DNA of 12,094 nt, from positions 1 to 12,094 of the forward strand of contig LWDP01000100.1 of the NCBI GenBank assembly GCA_002087915.1, given 5' to 3'. The notes under the pieces are model-generated. The model saw only the letters and a list, made by a program, of their open reading frames with translations. It did not search any database and was not told where the DNA came from. Source of the DNA: Enterospora canceri (taxonomy: Eukaryota > Microsporidia > Enterocytozoonidae). Below are positions 1 to 8,020 of the stretch, piece after piece (position 1 is the stretch's first letter; each line of letters opens with the position of its first letter). A program made the translations under genes and the position numbers.

Positions 1-364
1 AGCAAACTAAAAATAACCATAAATCCGTGTTTGCGAGCCCTTTATCGAATGTGATAATCGGAAATATCCGTTTAATATTAGTGATCTGAGAAAAGAATCA
101 TGGATAAAGACTTAACTCAGAATTAAACGTTCTAGTGCTTCTTATAGTTAATCAAATCATCGCATTGACACTAGTCTTATGCTACTTTATATTTGTATGA
201 GGCATCGTAACTCCTTAATATATTACACATCTTATTCCCGATGTATATTGACCATCATCTCTTCCTTTGCTCTTGCTTTTTCTTTTTTATTCGTTCAGTA
301 TGTGCAGGTTCTATGGATGATTAATAAATTCAGAAACTATAAATGAATGGCATTTGTTAACCCC
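1..364. other. Intergenic, no gene seen
   Basis: AT-rich sequence with stops in all frames and no long reading frame. A pyrimidine-rich run (about 258-292) is the only visible compositional feature. No RNA gene, terminal repeat or promoter is recognised. It may be the flank of a gene lying outside the window. Confidence 0.6.
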
Positions 365-1165
365 CCTATAAATGTACCCTCGATGACTGAGACGTCGAGA
401 CTTTCACACCCTCAAATTACCCTCGATGAGTGAGACGTCGAGGGTTTTTTGCCCTGAATAATATCTGCAATGTGTAAGTCGATGTGTGAGACGTCGAGAC
501 TTTTTTCACCCTGAGTAATACCCTCGACATGTGAGACATCGAGGGTTTTTCCGCCCTATAAATTACCTACGATGAGTGAGACGTCGAATGTTTTTTATCC
601 CCTATAACTTACCCTCGATGTATGAGACGTCGAGAGTTTTATTTGACTATACTTTACCCTCGACGTCTCATACATCGAGGGTTTTAATTGCCTATAACTT
701 GCCCTCGACGTCTCAGTCATCGAGGGTTATTACACCCCGAATAATACTCTTAATGTGTGAGACGTCGAGACTTTTTCTGCCCTTCAAATTACCCTCGATG
801 ACTGAGACGTCGAATGTTTTTCTACCCTTCAAATTACCCTCGATGTATGAGACGTCGAGGGTTTTAAGTGCCTATGATTTACCCTCGATGTGTGAGACGT
901 CGAGGGTTTTTTACACTCATAATAATATCTGCAATGTGTGAGACGTCGAATGTTTTTCTGCCCTGCAAATTACCCTCGATGTATGAAACGTCGAGACTTT
1001 TTACACCCTGCTAAAACCCTCGATGACTGAGACGTCGAGACTTTTTCTGCCCTATAAAAACCCTCGATGTATGAGACGTCGAGGGTTTTTTACACCTACA
1101 ATTTACCCTCGATGTATGAGACGTCGAGGGTTTTTTCACCCTGTAATTGAGACGTCGAGGGTTAA
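365..1165. repeat. Hairpin minisatellite, about 18 units
   Basis: Imperfect tandem repeats spaced mostly 43-50 bp. The consensus core is CCCTCGATG, then two variable bases, then TGAGACGTCGAGGG, followed by a T-run and an A/T-rich spacer often reading CCCTATAA or CCTTCAAATT. The arms CCCTCGA and TCGAGGG are complementary, so each unit can form a 7-bp stem with a loop of about 11 bases. Units at about 470-500, 750-770 and 925-950 are variants with a damaged left arm (CTGCAATG or CTTAATG) preceded by AATAATA, suggesting a higher-order unit copied several times. Two adjacent units (657-685 and 702-730) have the loop reversed. Because the usual spacing is 45 bp, stretches stay open and would encode a 15-residue peptide repeat, but the longest frame begins at GTG and the frame drifts, so I treat it as non-coding. 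Confidence 0.9.
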
Positions 1166-1346
1166 ATTTTCTGACAAAACTAACCTTAACGAAATAGGCC
1201 TTTTTTGCCCTTATAACTAACTAATACTTCGGTTTACCTTTGCGTACATCAGACCACCTTTTCGACTTATTACTTATTACCCCTTTTTGTAAAGAGGGTT
1301 AAAATTGGGGGTTTTCTCAAAGGGATAATTTTTTGGGCCTTTTTTT
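1166..1346. other. Spacer, no gene seen
   Basis: Low-complexity spacer with homopolymer T, G and A runs, between the hairpin minisatellite and the first duplicated assembly segment. No reading frame, RNA gene or conserved signal is recognised. Confidence 0.5.
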
Positions 1347-1945
1347 AACCTATCCTCTCATTCCTTCAACTTCTAGGCCACATCCAATCCATTCTTGGGG
1401 ATAGGTGTCATCTTCCTCAGTCTTATATGGCTCTCCTGCGCTTACTGCTTGCTCGGTCTCCTGCTTTTGATAGAGTGGCTCTGGGGTAGCTCTAAAGGGT
1501 GGGAGTCCCTAAGCTACTTCTGCGTATAACGCTTCCTTCGGAGTTTCTATCCTTTGATTCTTCCTCTTCTCGGGTTAGCTTCTTCTGGTAGGACCATGAT
1601 AAAATTCGAACAGAAATCTTTGGAAAGACCTTGGGTCTCGTCAGANAACCTATCCTCTCATTCCTTCAACTTCTAGGCCACATCCAATCCATTCTTGGGG
1701 ATAGGTGTCATCTTCCTCAGTCTTATATGGCTCTCCTGCGCTTACTGCTTGCTCGGTCTCCTGCTTTTGATAGAGTGGCTCTGGGGTAGCTCTAAAGGGT
1801 GGGAGTCCCTAAGCTACTTCTGCGTATAACGCTTCCTTCGGAGTTTCTATCCTTTGATTCTTCCTCTTCTCGGGTTAGCTTCTTCTGGTAGGACCATGAT
1901 AAAATTCGAACAGAAATCTTTGGAAAGACCTTGGGTCTCGTCAGA
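1347..1945. other. Unmerged contig overlap around N at 1646
   Basis: Positions 1347-1645 and 1647-1945 are identical over 299 bp and separated by a single N. The same pattern occurs at three other places in the window, so this is best read as two contigs whose overlapping ends were joined by one N. The true locus should contain this segment once. On the minus strand it holds a reading frame rich in Glu, Pro and Lys, from the stop at 1350-1352 back to about 1574 in the first copy, interrupted by a TAG at 1509-1511. No gene can be called. Confidence 0.9.
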
Positions 1946-2161
1946 TAATCTTGTGTTGTAAACTACAACCTTATACAGCCTTCTTAATCGATGTTTATCT
2001 TCTCTATCTTGAGCCTGTTTCTGTTTGATTTTGAAGGGTTCATGGTAAAACTTTACCTTATGGAAGGTTTTCTATTATCACTGTATTTTAGAAAAACATA
2101 AGCAGAAATATAGGAAGAAAAATCATGTGCAAAACAAGGACATAAAAATTCAAGACATTAC
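1946..2161. other. Intergenic, no gene seen
   Basis: AT-rich spacer between the duplicated segment and the palindromic repeats. It has no reading frame of useful length, no RNA gene and no clear regulatory signal. Confidence 0.5.
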
Positions 2162-2335
2162 TATGAAGAATATTTTGTAGGGTAATCGTACGAGCTCGTA
2201 CGAGGGTACTAGTAACAGTACGAAGAATATTTTGTAGGGCACTCGTACGAGCTCGTACGAGGGTACTGTGACACTATGAAGGATATTTTGTAGGGCACTC
2301 GTGCGAGCTCGTACGAGGGTACTCGAACAGTATGA
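2162..2335. repeat. Three 56-57 bp repeats with a 20-bp palindrome
   Basis: Three near-identical units, each starting near TATGAAGAATATTTTGTAGGG. TATTTTG recurs at 2171, 2228 and 2284, giving periods of 57 and 56 bp. The middle unit contains a perfect palindrome, CTCGTACGAGCTCGTACGAG (2242-2261), made of two copies of the self-complementary CTCGTACGAG. The first unit keeps the inner 18 bp (2186-2203) and the third has one change (2298-2317). The beginning of a fourth unit follows at 2331 and then diverges. The array lies 3' of the minus-strand gene ending at 2858. Its minus-strand open frame (2150-2344) is a by-product of the repeat period. The whole array reappears at about 2469-2635 through the assembly duplication. 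Confidence 0.9.
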
Positions 2336-2767
2336 AGAATACATAGGGTTAGTTTGCTGTAAGATGCACTAGAACGATTCCTTCATAGTTAAGTATTTAT
2401 TTATATACTTTCTTTCTAGGTTAATTGTTCTAAACGCTATAAACACATTATTTCCCATGAGCTAATANAATATTTTGTAGGGTAATCGTACGAGCTCGTA
2501 CGAGGGTACTAGTAACAGTACGAAGAATATTTTGTAGGGCACTCGTACGAGCTCGTACGAGGGTACTGTGACACTATGAAGGATATTTTGTAGGGCACTC
2601 GTGCGAGCTCGTACGAGGGTACTCGAACAGTATGAAGAATACATAGGGTTAGTTTGCTGTAAGATGCACTAGAACGATTCCTTCATAGTTAAGTATTTAT
2701 TTATATACTTTCTTTCTAGGTTAATTGTTCTAAACGCTATAAACACATTATTTCCCATGAGCTAATA
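2169..2767. other. Unmerged contig overlap around N at 2468
   Basis: Positions 2169-2467 and 2469-2767 are identical over 299 bp with one N between them. The join falls exactly where the copy restarts, inside the palindromic repeat array, which would be hard for an assembler to resolve. The second set of three palindromic repeats is therefore likely an artefact. Repeat number at the real locus is uncertain. Confidence 0.9.
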
Positions 2768-2853
2768 ATATCCTGCTCAGGTTCGCACGAGTTTGAATAA
2801 ATATTTTATCAGACAAATGTCAAAGACTGTACAAACACACCTATTCAAATACC

Positions 2854-2859
2854 TTTATT
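2854..2859 (-). terminator. Polyadenylation signal overlapping a stop codon
   Basis: Read on the minus strand, the stop codon TAA (2860-2858) is the start of TAATAAAGG, so a canonical AATAAA shares its first two bases with the stop. Such overlap is a described feature of compact microsporidian transcripts. Function is inferred from the motif and its position. Confidence 0.5.
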
Positions 2860-3535
2860 ATAGCGAATACCTGTAAATTATCTTTGTTTCTGACATATAT
2901 CCATTCCTCACAAGTATCTTAAGTAGATCAATTACTTCAGTCTGAATTACATCCCCTCTGACATCAAATACGTCACACCCTATACCAGAGAACAACTTAC
3001 CAAGTTCTTTTTCAAATTCGTATACAGTGAATATACCTTCCTTATTCGCATATTTCTGACATAGACCTATAATTGATCTAGCTCCACCCACAATTTTCTC
3101 AATATTGGTATTTCCTCCAGACCGCTTTTTCAACTTTGTTTCCATACTAGTGTTCTTTTTCAATGATCCATTGTACAAATATGTATTCTCTAATTCATTC
3201 GTCTCCCTGAAGCTACTACTATCATCTAATGTTTCTCTCTGTTTACTTGAACTTATCATATTCGTTTCTGGTAAAACAGCTTGGAGATCTGTTGTATCAT
3301 TCTGCTTTTCCATCATACTATCACTTGATGTAGTTGAAAGAGAAAATGTCAATATGCTTTTCATAGTTTTTTTAATCTGATGAATCATCGAATTCATTTT
3401 CTCAAGCTTTCCTTGTAGCATAATCACTTGATTCTGTAACTCAATGCATCTTTTCTCCCAATCTACTGCGTTTTCTTCTTTTTTCTTCACTTTGCTTACT
3501 TCTGATAGCTTCTGTCTACTAACAACTTTTGACAT
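2858..3535 (-). CDS. Hypothetical coiled-coil protein, 225 aa
   Basis: Not recognised. The start ATG (3535-3533) is preceded directly by CCCC, supporting this start. Residues about 1-21 are basic. Residues about 22-62 read as an amphipathic helix with hydrophobic residues at coiled-coil spacing, rich in Glu, Lys and Gln, so self-association or pairing with a partner is plausible. Residues about 65-130 are Ser/Thr/Asn/Glu-rich and look disordered. The C-terminal part (about 140-225) is compact and alternates predicted helices, ending in a KIIYRYSL tail; it could be a small helical or winged-helix fold, but no motif proves that. There is no signal peptide or membrane segment. It is AT-rich like its divergent neighbour, whose ATG is 38 bp away, so the two may be co-expressed. 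Stop overlaps an AATAAA. Confidence 0.75.
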   Translation of the reverse strand: MSKVVSRQKLSEVSKVKKKEENAVDWEKRCIELQNQVIMLQGKLEKMNSMIHQIKKTMKSILTFSLSTTSSDSMMEKQNDTTDLQAVLPETNMISSSKQRETLDDSSSFRETNELENTYLYNGSLKKNTSMETKLKKRSGGNTNIEKIVGGARSIIGLCQKYANKEGIFTVYEFEKELGKLFSGIGCDVFDVRGDVIQTEVIDLLKILVRNGYMSETKIIYRYSL

Positions 3536-3573
3536 GGGGTTGTATTCAGTAAAATTTGTTAAAAATTACCCAT
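3536..3573. promoter_or_regulatory. 38-bp shared divergent promoter
   Basis: This is all the DNA between two divergent ATGs. It has CCCC touching the minus-strand ATG (complement of 3536-3539) and TTACCC ending at 3571, two bases before the plus-strand ATG at 3574. C-rich triplets just upstream of the start are described as a microsporidian translation or transcription start signal. No TATA box fits; the middle is A/T-rich. Both mRNAs must have extremely short 5' leaders, or each must initiate inside the other gene. Confidence 0.6.
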
Positions 3574-6500
3574 ATGAACTTAACAGTTTTTGCAAAGCAT
3601 CTCAAACTAAAAATCAGTTTAGCGACAGGACAATCAGTTGAATCTTTGACGAATAGTATGCAGGAATATCATGATGTAGTTTCCGATTCTAAGAATCCTC
3701 TTGCTAAACTATACTTATCAATGTTCAGCTGTTTCAAGAACTCACCTTTGCACCAAGTAATTATGATACAAGTAGCATGCTCCTGTAACTTGAAGTTCCT
3801 TGAGAAAACTTACTTCTGTCAAAGGTATCTTTTAGAAACTGAAGTATTTCACAACGATTTGATATGCCTGCCACTTTGTAGTTTCCAACTGAACTTTGAT
3901 GTCAAGCTCACAACAATAGAACAGTTTGAAGACAATCTGAGACTTTGGGTATTTCACTGTATTCAATATGATATATGGTATCCTGCATATTTTACAAAGA
4001 CATTGACTACACAGGCTGATTTGGAAGAAAGAATTGAAAGTTCTTTGGTTTTTAGTCCAGAACTATTCAAATTAAACAAGGATTACGTACCTGAATTTGA
4101 ACCTACAAAGCAAATGTTGAGTCTAGCTCAATTAGAGAGTGGTAATAAGGAAGTACAAATAACCAATCAACCTATATATAACTTGAATGTCAACGATTAT
4201 AGTACAGTTATATCTAATTACGAATATGGAACACAGAATACTTCCCAAGATGACGAAAAACATGTTGCTGTGGGATATGATATCGATGGTTTCAAAGGTT
4301 TTCTCAATGAAACTAATTTACAGGGATTCAAAGGCAAAATTCAACTTAATTTAGATACTAAGATTGATTGGAAGATCAGAACAAAACACTTTATTGCAAT
4401 TGACGACGGTGCCTTTGACTTTGCCAAGACAAACTATGTATTTTTGGGTATGTCAACTATATCAGAACTTGTTCGTGCTTACATGTTCGTTGTATATGAT
4501 ACTAATAAGCTTGAATCAGCGGTTGCAGATATGATATTTGATATAACGACAGCAATATTTACTGAATCACAGACCACTAATCCAACAATATGTTCCAATT
4601 GGTATAGCAAGTACGGTAGAACAGTACTTAATTTAGATACTATTTTACTGGCAACATTAATTCAGAAACTACGATCAAAACTAGAGGGAAATGTTAAGAT
4701 CTTCATAGAATGTTACGGATCTAAGATAGAATTTCAAAGCACGAACCTTGTACACCTTCTTGAAGATTTTTCTAACAGGTGCTTTGATCTTAGATATGGT
4801 AATCTAATACTGGATATTTCAATTAACGCAGTTGTGAAATCAAACACACGGGAAACATTATTTCTTACAAAAGACTCCACAAACGCAAAAAGTATGGGAC
4901 TTGAATCACACTGTCCATTCTTCAATAATTCAATTAATAATGTACATGGCTGGACAAGTACTTTTACAAAGAAGAATTCTAAAATGCAAGCAAAATTGAA
5001 AATGGGTAATATACTCAAATTTAACATCTACAACAATCATCCATTTAAGTTCTTAAACCAGAGAGCATTCAAGAATTACACTTTTCCAAAGGCATTACTG
5101 CACCATGCAGTGAACAATATGTATGGCATAAAATTCCTAAAGACCGTTAGACCACAAAACCATCATAGGAATAGTTTCAAACAATTTATTGCCAACGTTA
5201 TGAATACCCAAGGTGCGAAGGCTAATTTAAGAATTGAAATGAGTGTATTTGCTTCAAATTCATATGATGCTGTAACTTATATGGTTGCACAAATCAAAGA
5301 TGCCAACTACAAAGTATTTGATCAAGCTGAATTATCAAGAATGTGTCTGGATTTTAGCAATGAAATATTGGCTCTGGTGGATGTACCTGAACCCTGCTCC
5401 ATAATTTCTACAATGCGTGGAATCATTGCTGAGACCATACTATTCAAAATGTTTTACAGAGACAGTCATAATTGTGATTTTATAACGAAGCAATTCTATA
5501 AAAAGATCATGGGATTTAATTCAAAGGAAGAAATGATACACTGGTTGAAAAATGAACTACACAATGAACAGTATGAATACCTACAAGAACAGTTACAAAT
5601 AGTTTACAGAGGGTGGAATAAGTTCAACATATCTTCACAACTTCAGCAAGGCTTCTGTTCAACACTTTTGAAGGAGGAAATCAATATATTGAAGTGTAAA
5701 GAGAAATATTGGGAAGGTGAAGAGTGTAAATTTGAGATTCTGGTCTTCAATAAGTTAATGGGGCTGATGGTGGATCAATGTGGTTCCAGAAAACAACTTG
5801 AACAATATAATTTGGCTGAACCTGACATCTACCACGTAGGAATATTTACATTTGATGATTTGTTTAATGAATGGTTCATCAAACATAGTCGTGTTGATNT
5901 ATCTTCACAACTTCAGCAAGGCTTCTGTTCAACACTTTTGAAGGAGGAAATCAATATATTGAAGTGTAAAGAGAAATATTGGGAAGGTGAAGAGTGTAAA
6001 TTTGAGATTCTGGTCTTCAATAAGTTAATGGGGCTGATGGTGGATCAATGTGGTTCCAGAAAACAACTTGAACAATATAATTTGGCTGAACCTGACATCT
6101 ACCACGTAGGAATATTTACATTTGATGATTTGTTTAATGAATGGTTCATCAAACATAGTCGTGTTGATACGAAGTATGAATATTATATATTCTATACACT
6201 CGCAAAACGACTTAAAGAATTATTCATGAATCATCAAATACATACTTTCTATAAGAAGAAGAAAGGACCAGGATTATATAAGATCATTTATGACTTCTCG
6301 CCAGTATGCACCAGGCTATCACTTACAATTGCTGAAATTAAGGAGCAATTCAGAAATTGCCATAATTACTCATTCAATGAACATGATTCGCATTATTCAT
6401 GGTTGGTAGATGTCATATTTCATACCTTGGTGAACAATGAGCAAGGTATTTCACTCAAACAGATGTCTAAGGAGTGCATTTATCCGTATGCTTACCTTCC

Positions 6501-7363
6501 AGAACAATCATATTATAGATACGGAAAAAATGCGCATTTCTTGCGTTCAATTAAGTATAAGAGGAATGAACTGTCAGTGATATCTTTCATCAAACACTTG
6601 AATTTTGAAAGATATACTTTCAAAACGTTCTACAAGATATTGTTACACCTTGGATTCCGCGTCCAAAATCGCTCAACTGACGTTATTAGGTTGCTTTATC
6701 TCCAATTTATCTACTACAACAGAACATATACCACCATGCCAGATGATGATTATTTTGAGGGATATCTCAATCTCCAGGATGATTCAATCAATTTCTATAG
6801 TTACTTATTTGTATTTAACGAATTGATTGAAACTGCACATATGTATGATTGTTATAAACAAGCTAAGCATTCCATCAAGAATGGTTGTTTTGAAGACTAT
6901 AAGATAATACATGATAACATCTTTAGCAAGATACAAGCGAAATATGTCTCATATCAACATACTGAACAAATACTAGGAAANCATCAAGAATGGTTGTTTT
7001 GAAGACTATAAGATAATACATGATAACATCTTTAGCAAGATACAAGCGAAATATGTCTCATATCAACATACTGAACAAATACTAGGAAATTCGTGCAACT
7101 ATGATTCACACATCTTAGGTGACAAAAATGAAGAGTTCCTTGCCCTCATCAAACAAGAAGCAGAAGGAAATTTGTTCCATTTGAAAGACGTGCTAGTAGA
7201 GATCAAACGTTTTGCAAAGCAATATAAACTACATCATCTACTGCAAAAGAATTCACGGCGCATTGCAATAAAAAGAGTCAAGCAAGTACTTCAGCGATAT
7301 ACGGATGAAAAGTTTCTGTCAAAACATGAAACAGAAAGTGATGTGTGGGAATTATGGTATTAA
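3574..7363 (+). CDS. Large unrecognised protein (about 1136 aa)
   Basis: Function unknown. ATG 3574 is chosen because it is the first ATG in frame and follows TTACCC; the frame upstream opens only with TTG at 3556. The raw frame crosses N 5899 in phase, adding about 90 duplicated residues, then crosses N 6981 out of phase and stops falsely at 7000-7002. The frame present after 7089 continues to TAA 7361-7363, so counting each duplicated stretch once gives about 1136 residues. The protein is rich in Asn, Lys, Ile, Phe and Tyr. It shows no signal peptide, clear membrane segment, Walker A motif, Cys/His zinc cluster or polymerase motif, and looks like a soluble mixed alpha/beta protein. A basic patch (four Lys) lies near 6256-6267. 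The C-terminal 60 residues are basic and helical. Composition is AT-rich, unlike RPS3 and the VTC gene downstream, and it pairs head-to-head with the coiled-coil gene. It could be lineage-specific, or acquired from an element or virus, but nothing visible decides this. Confidence 0.8.
5630..6168. other. Unmerged contig overlap around N at 5899
   Basis: Positions 5630-5898 and 5900-6168 are identical over 269 bp, separated by one N. The offset of 270 is divisible by three, so the large plus-strand gene stays open through the join and appears to contain an internal 90-residue duplication. That duplication should not be read as a protein repeat. Confidence 0.93.
6873..7089. other. Unmerged contig overlap around N at 6981
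   Basis: Positions 6873-6980 and 6982-7089 are identical over 108 bp with one N between. The offset of 109 shifts the frame by one and brings in a false TGA at 7000-7002. The frame that fits the second copy runs on to a TAA at 7361-7363, which shows that the gene itself is not broken here. Confidence 0.93.
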
Positions 7364-7646
7364 ATCGTTTTAAGAGTATGAGTAGCTCAGTATAAATGGA
7401 TATTGTTGCTTTTTACCAAGAATTATTCCATTGGGCAATACTATAGCTCATCGTTTTAGGTTGTAAATAATCGATGATTGAGTACATTTGGCATTGTACA
7501 ATTTAACTTGATGTATCCGCCTATTCAAAATGCGAATCTTCTTCTTAATTTTTGGCATAGTTGTTCTATTGAATTTCAAGAAATGTATCTCTCCTTTATT
7601 CACTTCCTAAGCGGTATAGCATTTTTCGTTTTCTAAAAAAAGGCTG
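7364..7646. other. 3' flank of the large gene, no gene seen
   Basis: AT-rich non-coding sequence after the TAA of the large plus-strand gene. No AATAAA overlaps this stop, unlike at RPS3 and the coiled-coil gene. It is the left part of a 652-bp convergent intergenic region. Confidence 0.5.
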
Positions 7647-7791
7647 ACCCCTTTATTACACTTGAGCTGTTACCCCTTTATTTGATTTCGAATATCACCC
7701 CTTTATTTCACTTGAAATGTTACCCCTTTATGGATTTCAAAAAAAGGGTGTATCATGTAATGAAATAACCAAGGGTGAAATAAAGGGGTAA
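7647..7791. repeat. Four 25-bp repeats plus an inverted copy
   Basis: ACCCCTTTAT begins at 7647, 7672, 7697 and 7722, an exact 25-bp period. Unit ends vary but often hold short self-complementary stretches such as TTTCACTTGAAA. An inverted copy lies at 7770-7791. ATAAAGGGGTAA (7780-7791) is the perfect complement of 7720-7731, and 7770-7789 pairs with the third unit (7697-7714) apart from two extra bases. The RNA could form a long stem. It lies between two converging genes, so a role in 3'-end formation or in blocking read-through is possible but unproven. Confidence 0.85.
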
Positions 7792-7907
7792 ATGTGCGTG
7801 ACCTTTTTATTAAACACACTAAAATACCCCGAATTAACAATTTTGGCTGAAAATTTTAGGCCACAGGGCACCCTGAATACCAAACAATATCACCCATCTA
7901 TTAGTAG

Positions 7908-7950
7908 AAGTAAGTTACTATTTTCAAAATCACTAAAAGTGTCACCCCTC
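7908..7950 (+). repeat. Dispersed 43-bp repeat, copy 1
   Basis: Contains GTAAGTTACTATT (7910-7922) and ATCACTAAAAGTGTCAC (7929-7945), spaced exactly as in a second copy at 11782-11824. The copies are in the same orientation and bracket the RPS3-VTC gene pair. A short inverted repeat, TGTCAC (7940-7945) and GTGACA (7960-7965), overlaps its right end. Confidence 0.65.
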
Positions 7951-7975
7951 CTATAAAAAGTGACATGTCCTAGTC

Positions 7976-8004
7976 ATCTACCTAACTACCTACCTAACTA
8001 CCCC
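7976..8004. repeat. CTACCTAA short tandem repeat
   Basis: A short run of CTACCTAA and CTAACTACC copies ending in CTACCCC, directly 3' of RPS3. Its CTACC unit resembles the CTACCCTA motif in the spacer between RPS3 and the VTC gene. Confidence 0.6.
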
Positions 8005-8014
8005 TAAGACACTA

Positions 8015-8020
8015 TTTATT
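8015..8020 (-). terminator. Polyadenylation signal overlapping the RPS3 stop
   Basis: Minus-strand sequence GGGAATAAATAG contains both AATAAA (8020-8015) and the in-frame TAA stop (8018-8016). The same arrangement is seen at the coiled-coil gene ending at 2858. Confidence 0.55.

Noticed and set aside
576..941. A 121-residue open frame with a 15-residue peptide repeat
   Set aside because: It opens at GTG, spans the hairpin minisatellite, and exists because the repeat spacing is often 45 bp. The frame is lost outside that part, and the units are variable in length.
365..1165. CRISPR array
   Set aside because: Units have uneven spacing, similar rather than unique spacers, inverted members and a eukaryotic context.
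1430..1640. tRNA or small RNA gene
   Set aside because: A TTCGAA and some GC-rich short stems are present, but no paired T-arm, acceptor stem or anticodon arm could be fitted.
2150..2644. Two near-identical minus-strand frames with a 19-residue repeat
   Set aside because: They are translations of the palindromic 57-bp repeats, and the second exists only through the assembly duplication.
4381..4440. Reverse-transcriptase-like IDDGA stretch in the large protein
   Set aside because: A lone double aspartate without the other polymerase motifs is not evidence; the surrounding residues do not fit.
5630..6168. Tandem protein domain in the large gene
   Set aside because: The two copies are identical at the DNA level and separated by N; this is an assembly join.
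7172..7363. Separate small gene after the large one
   Set aside because: It opens at TTG and lies exactly in the frame expected for the C-terminus of the large gene once the 109-base offset at N 6981 is considered.
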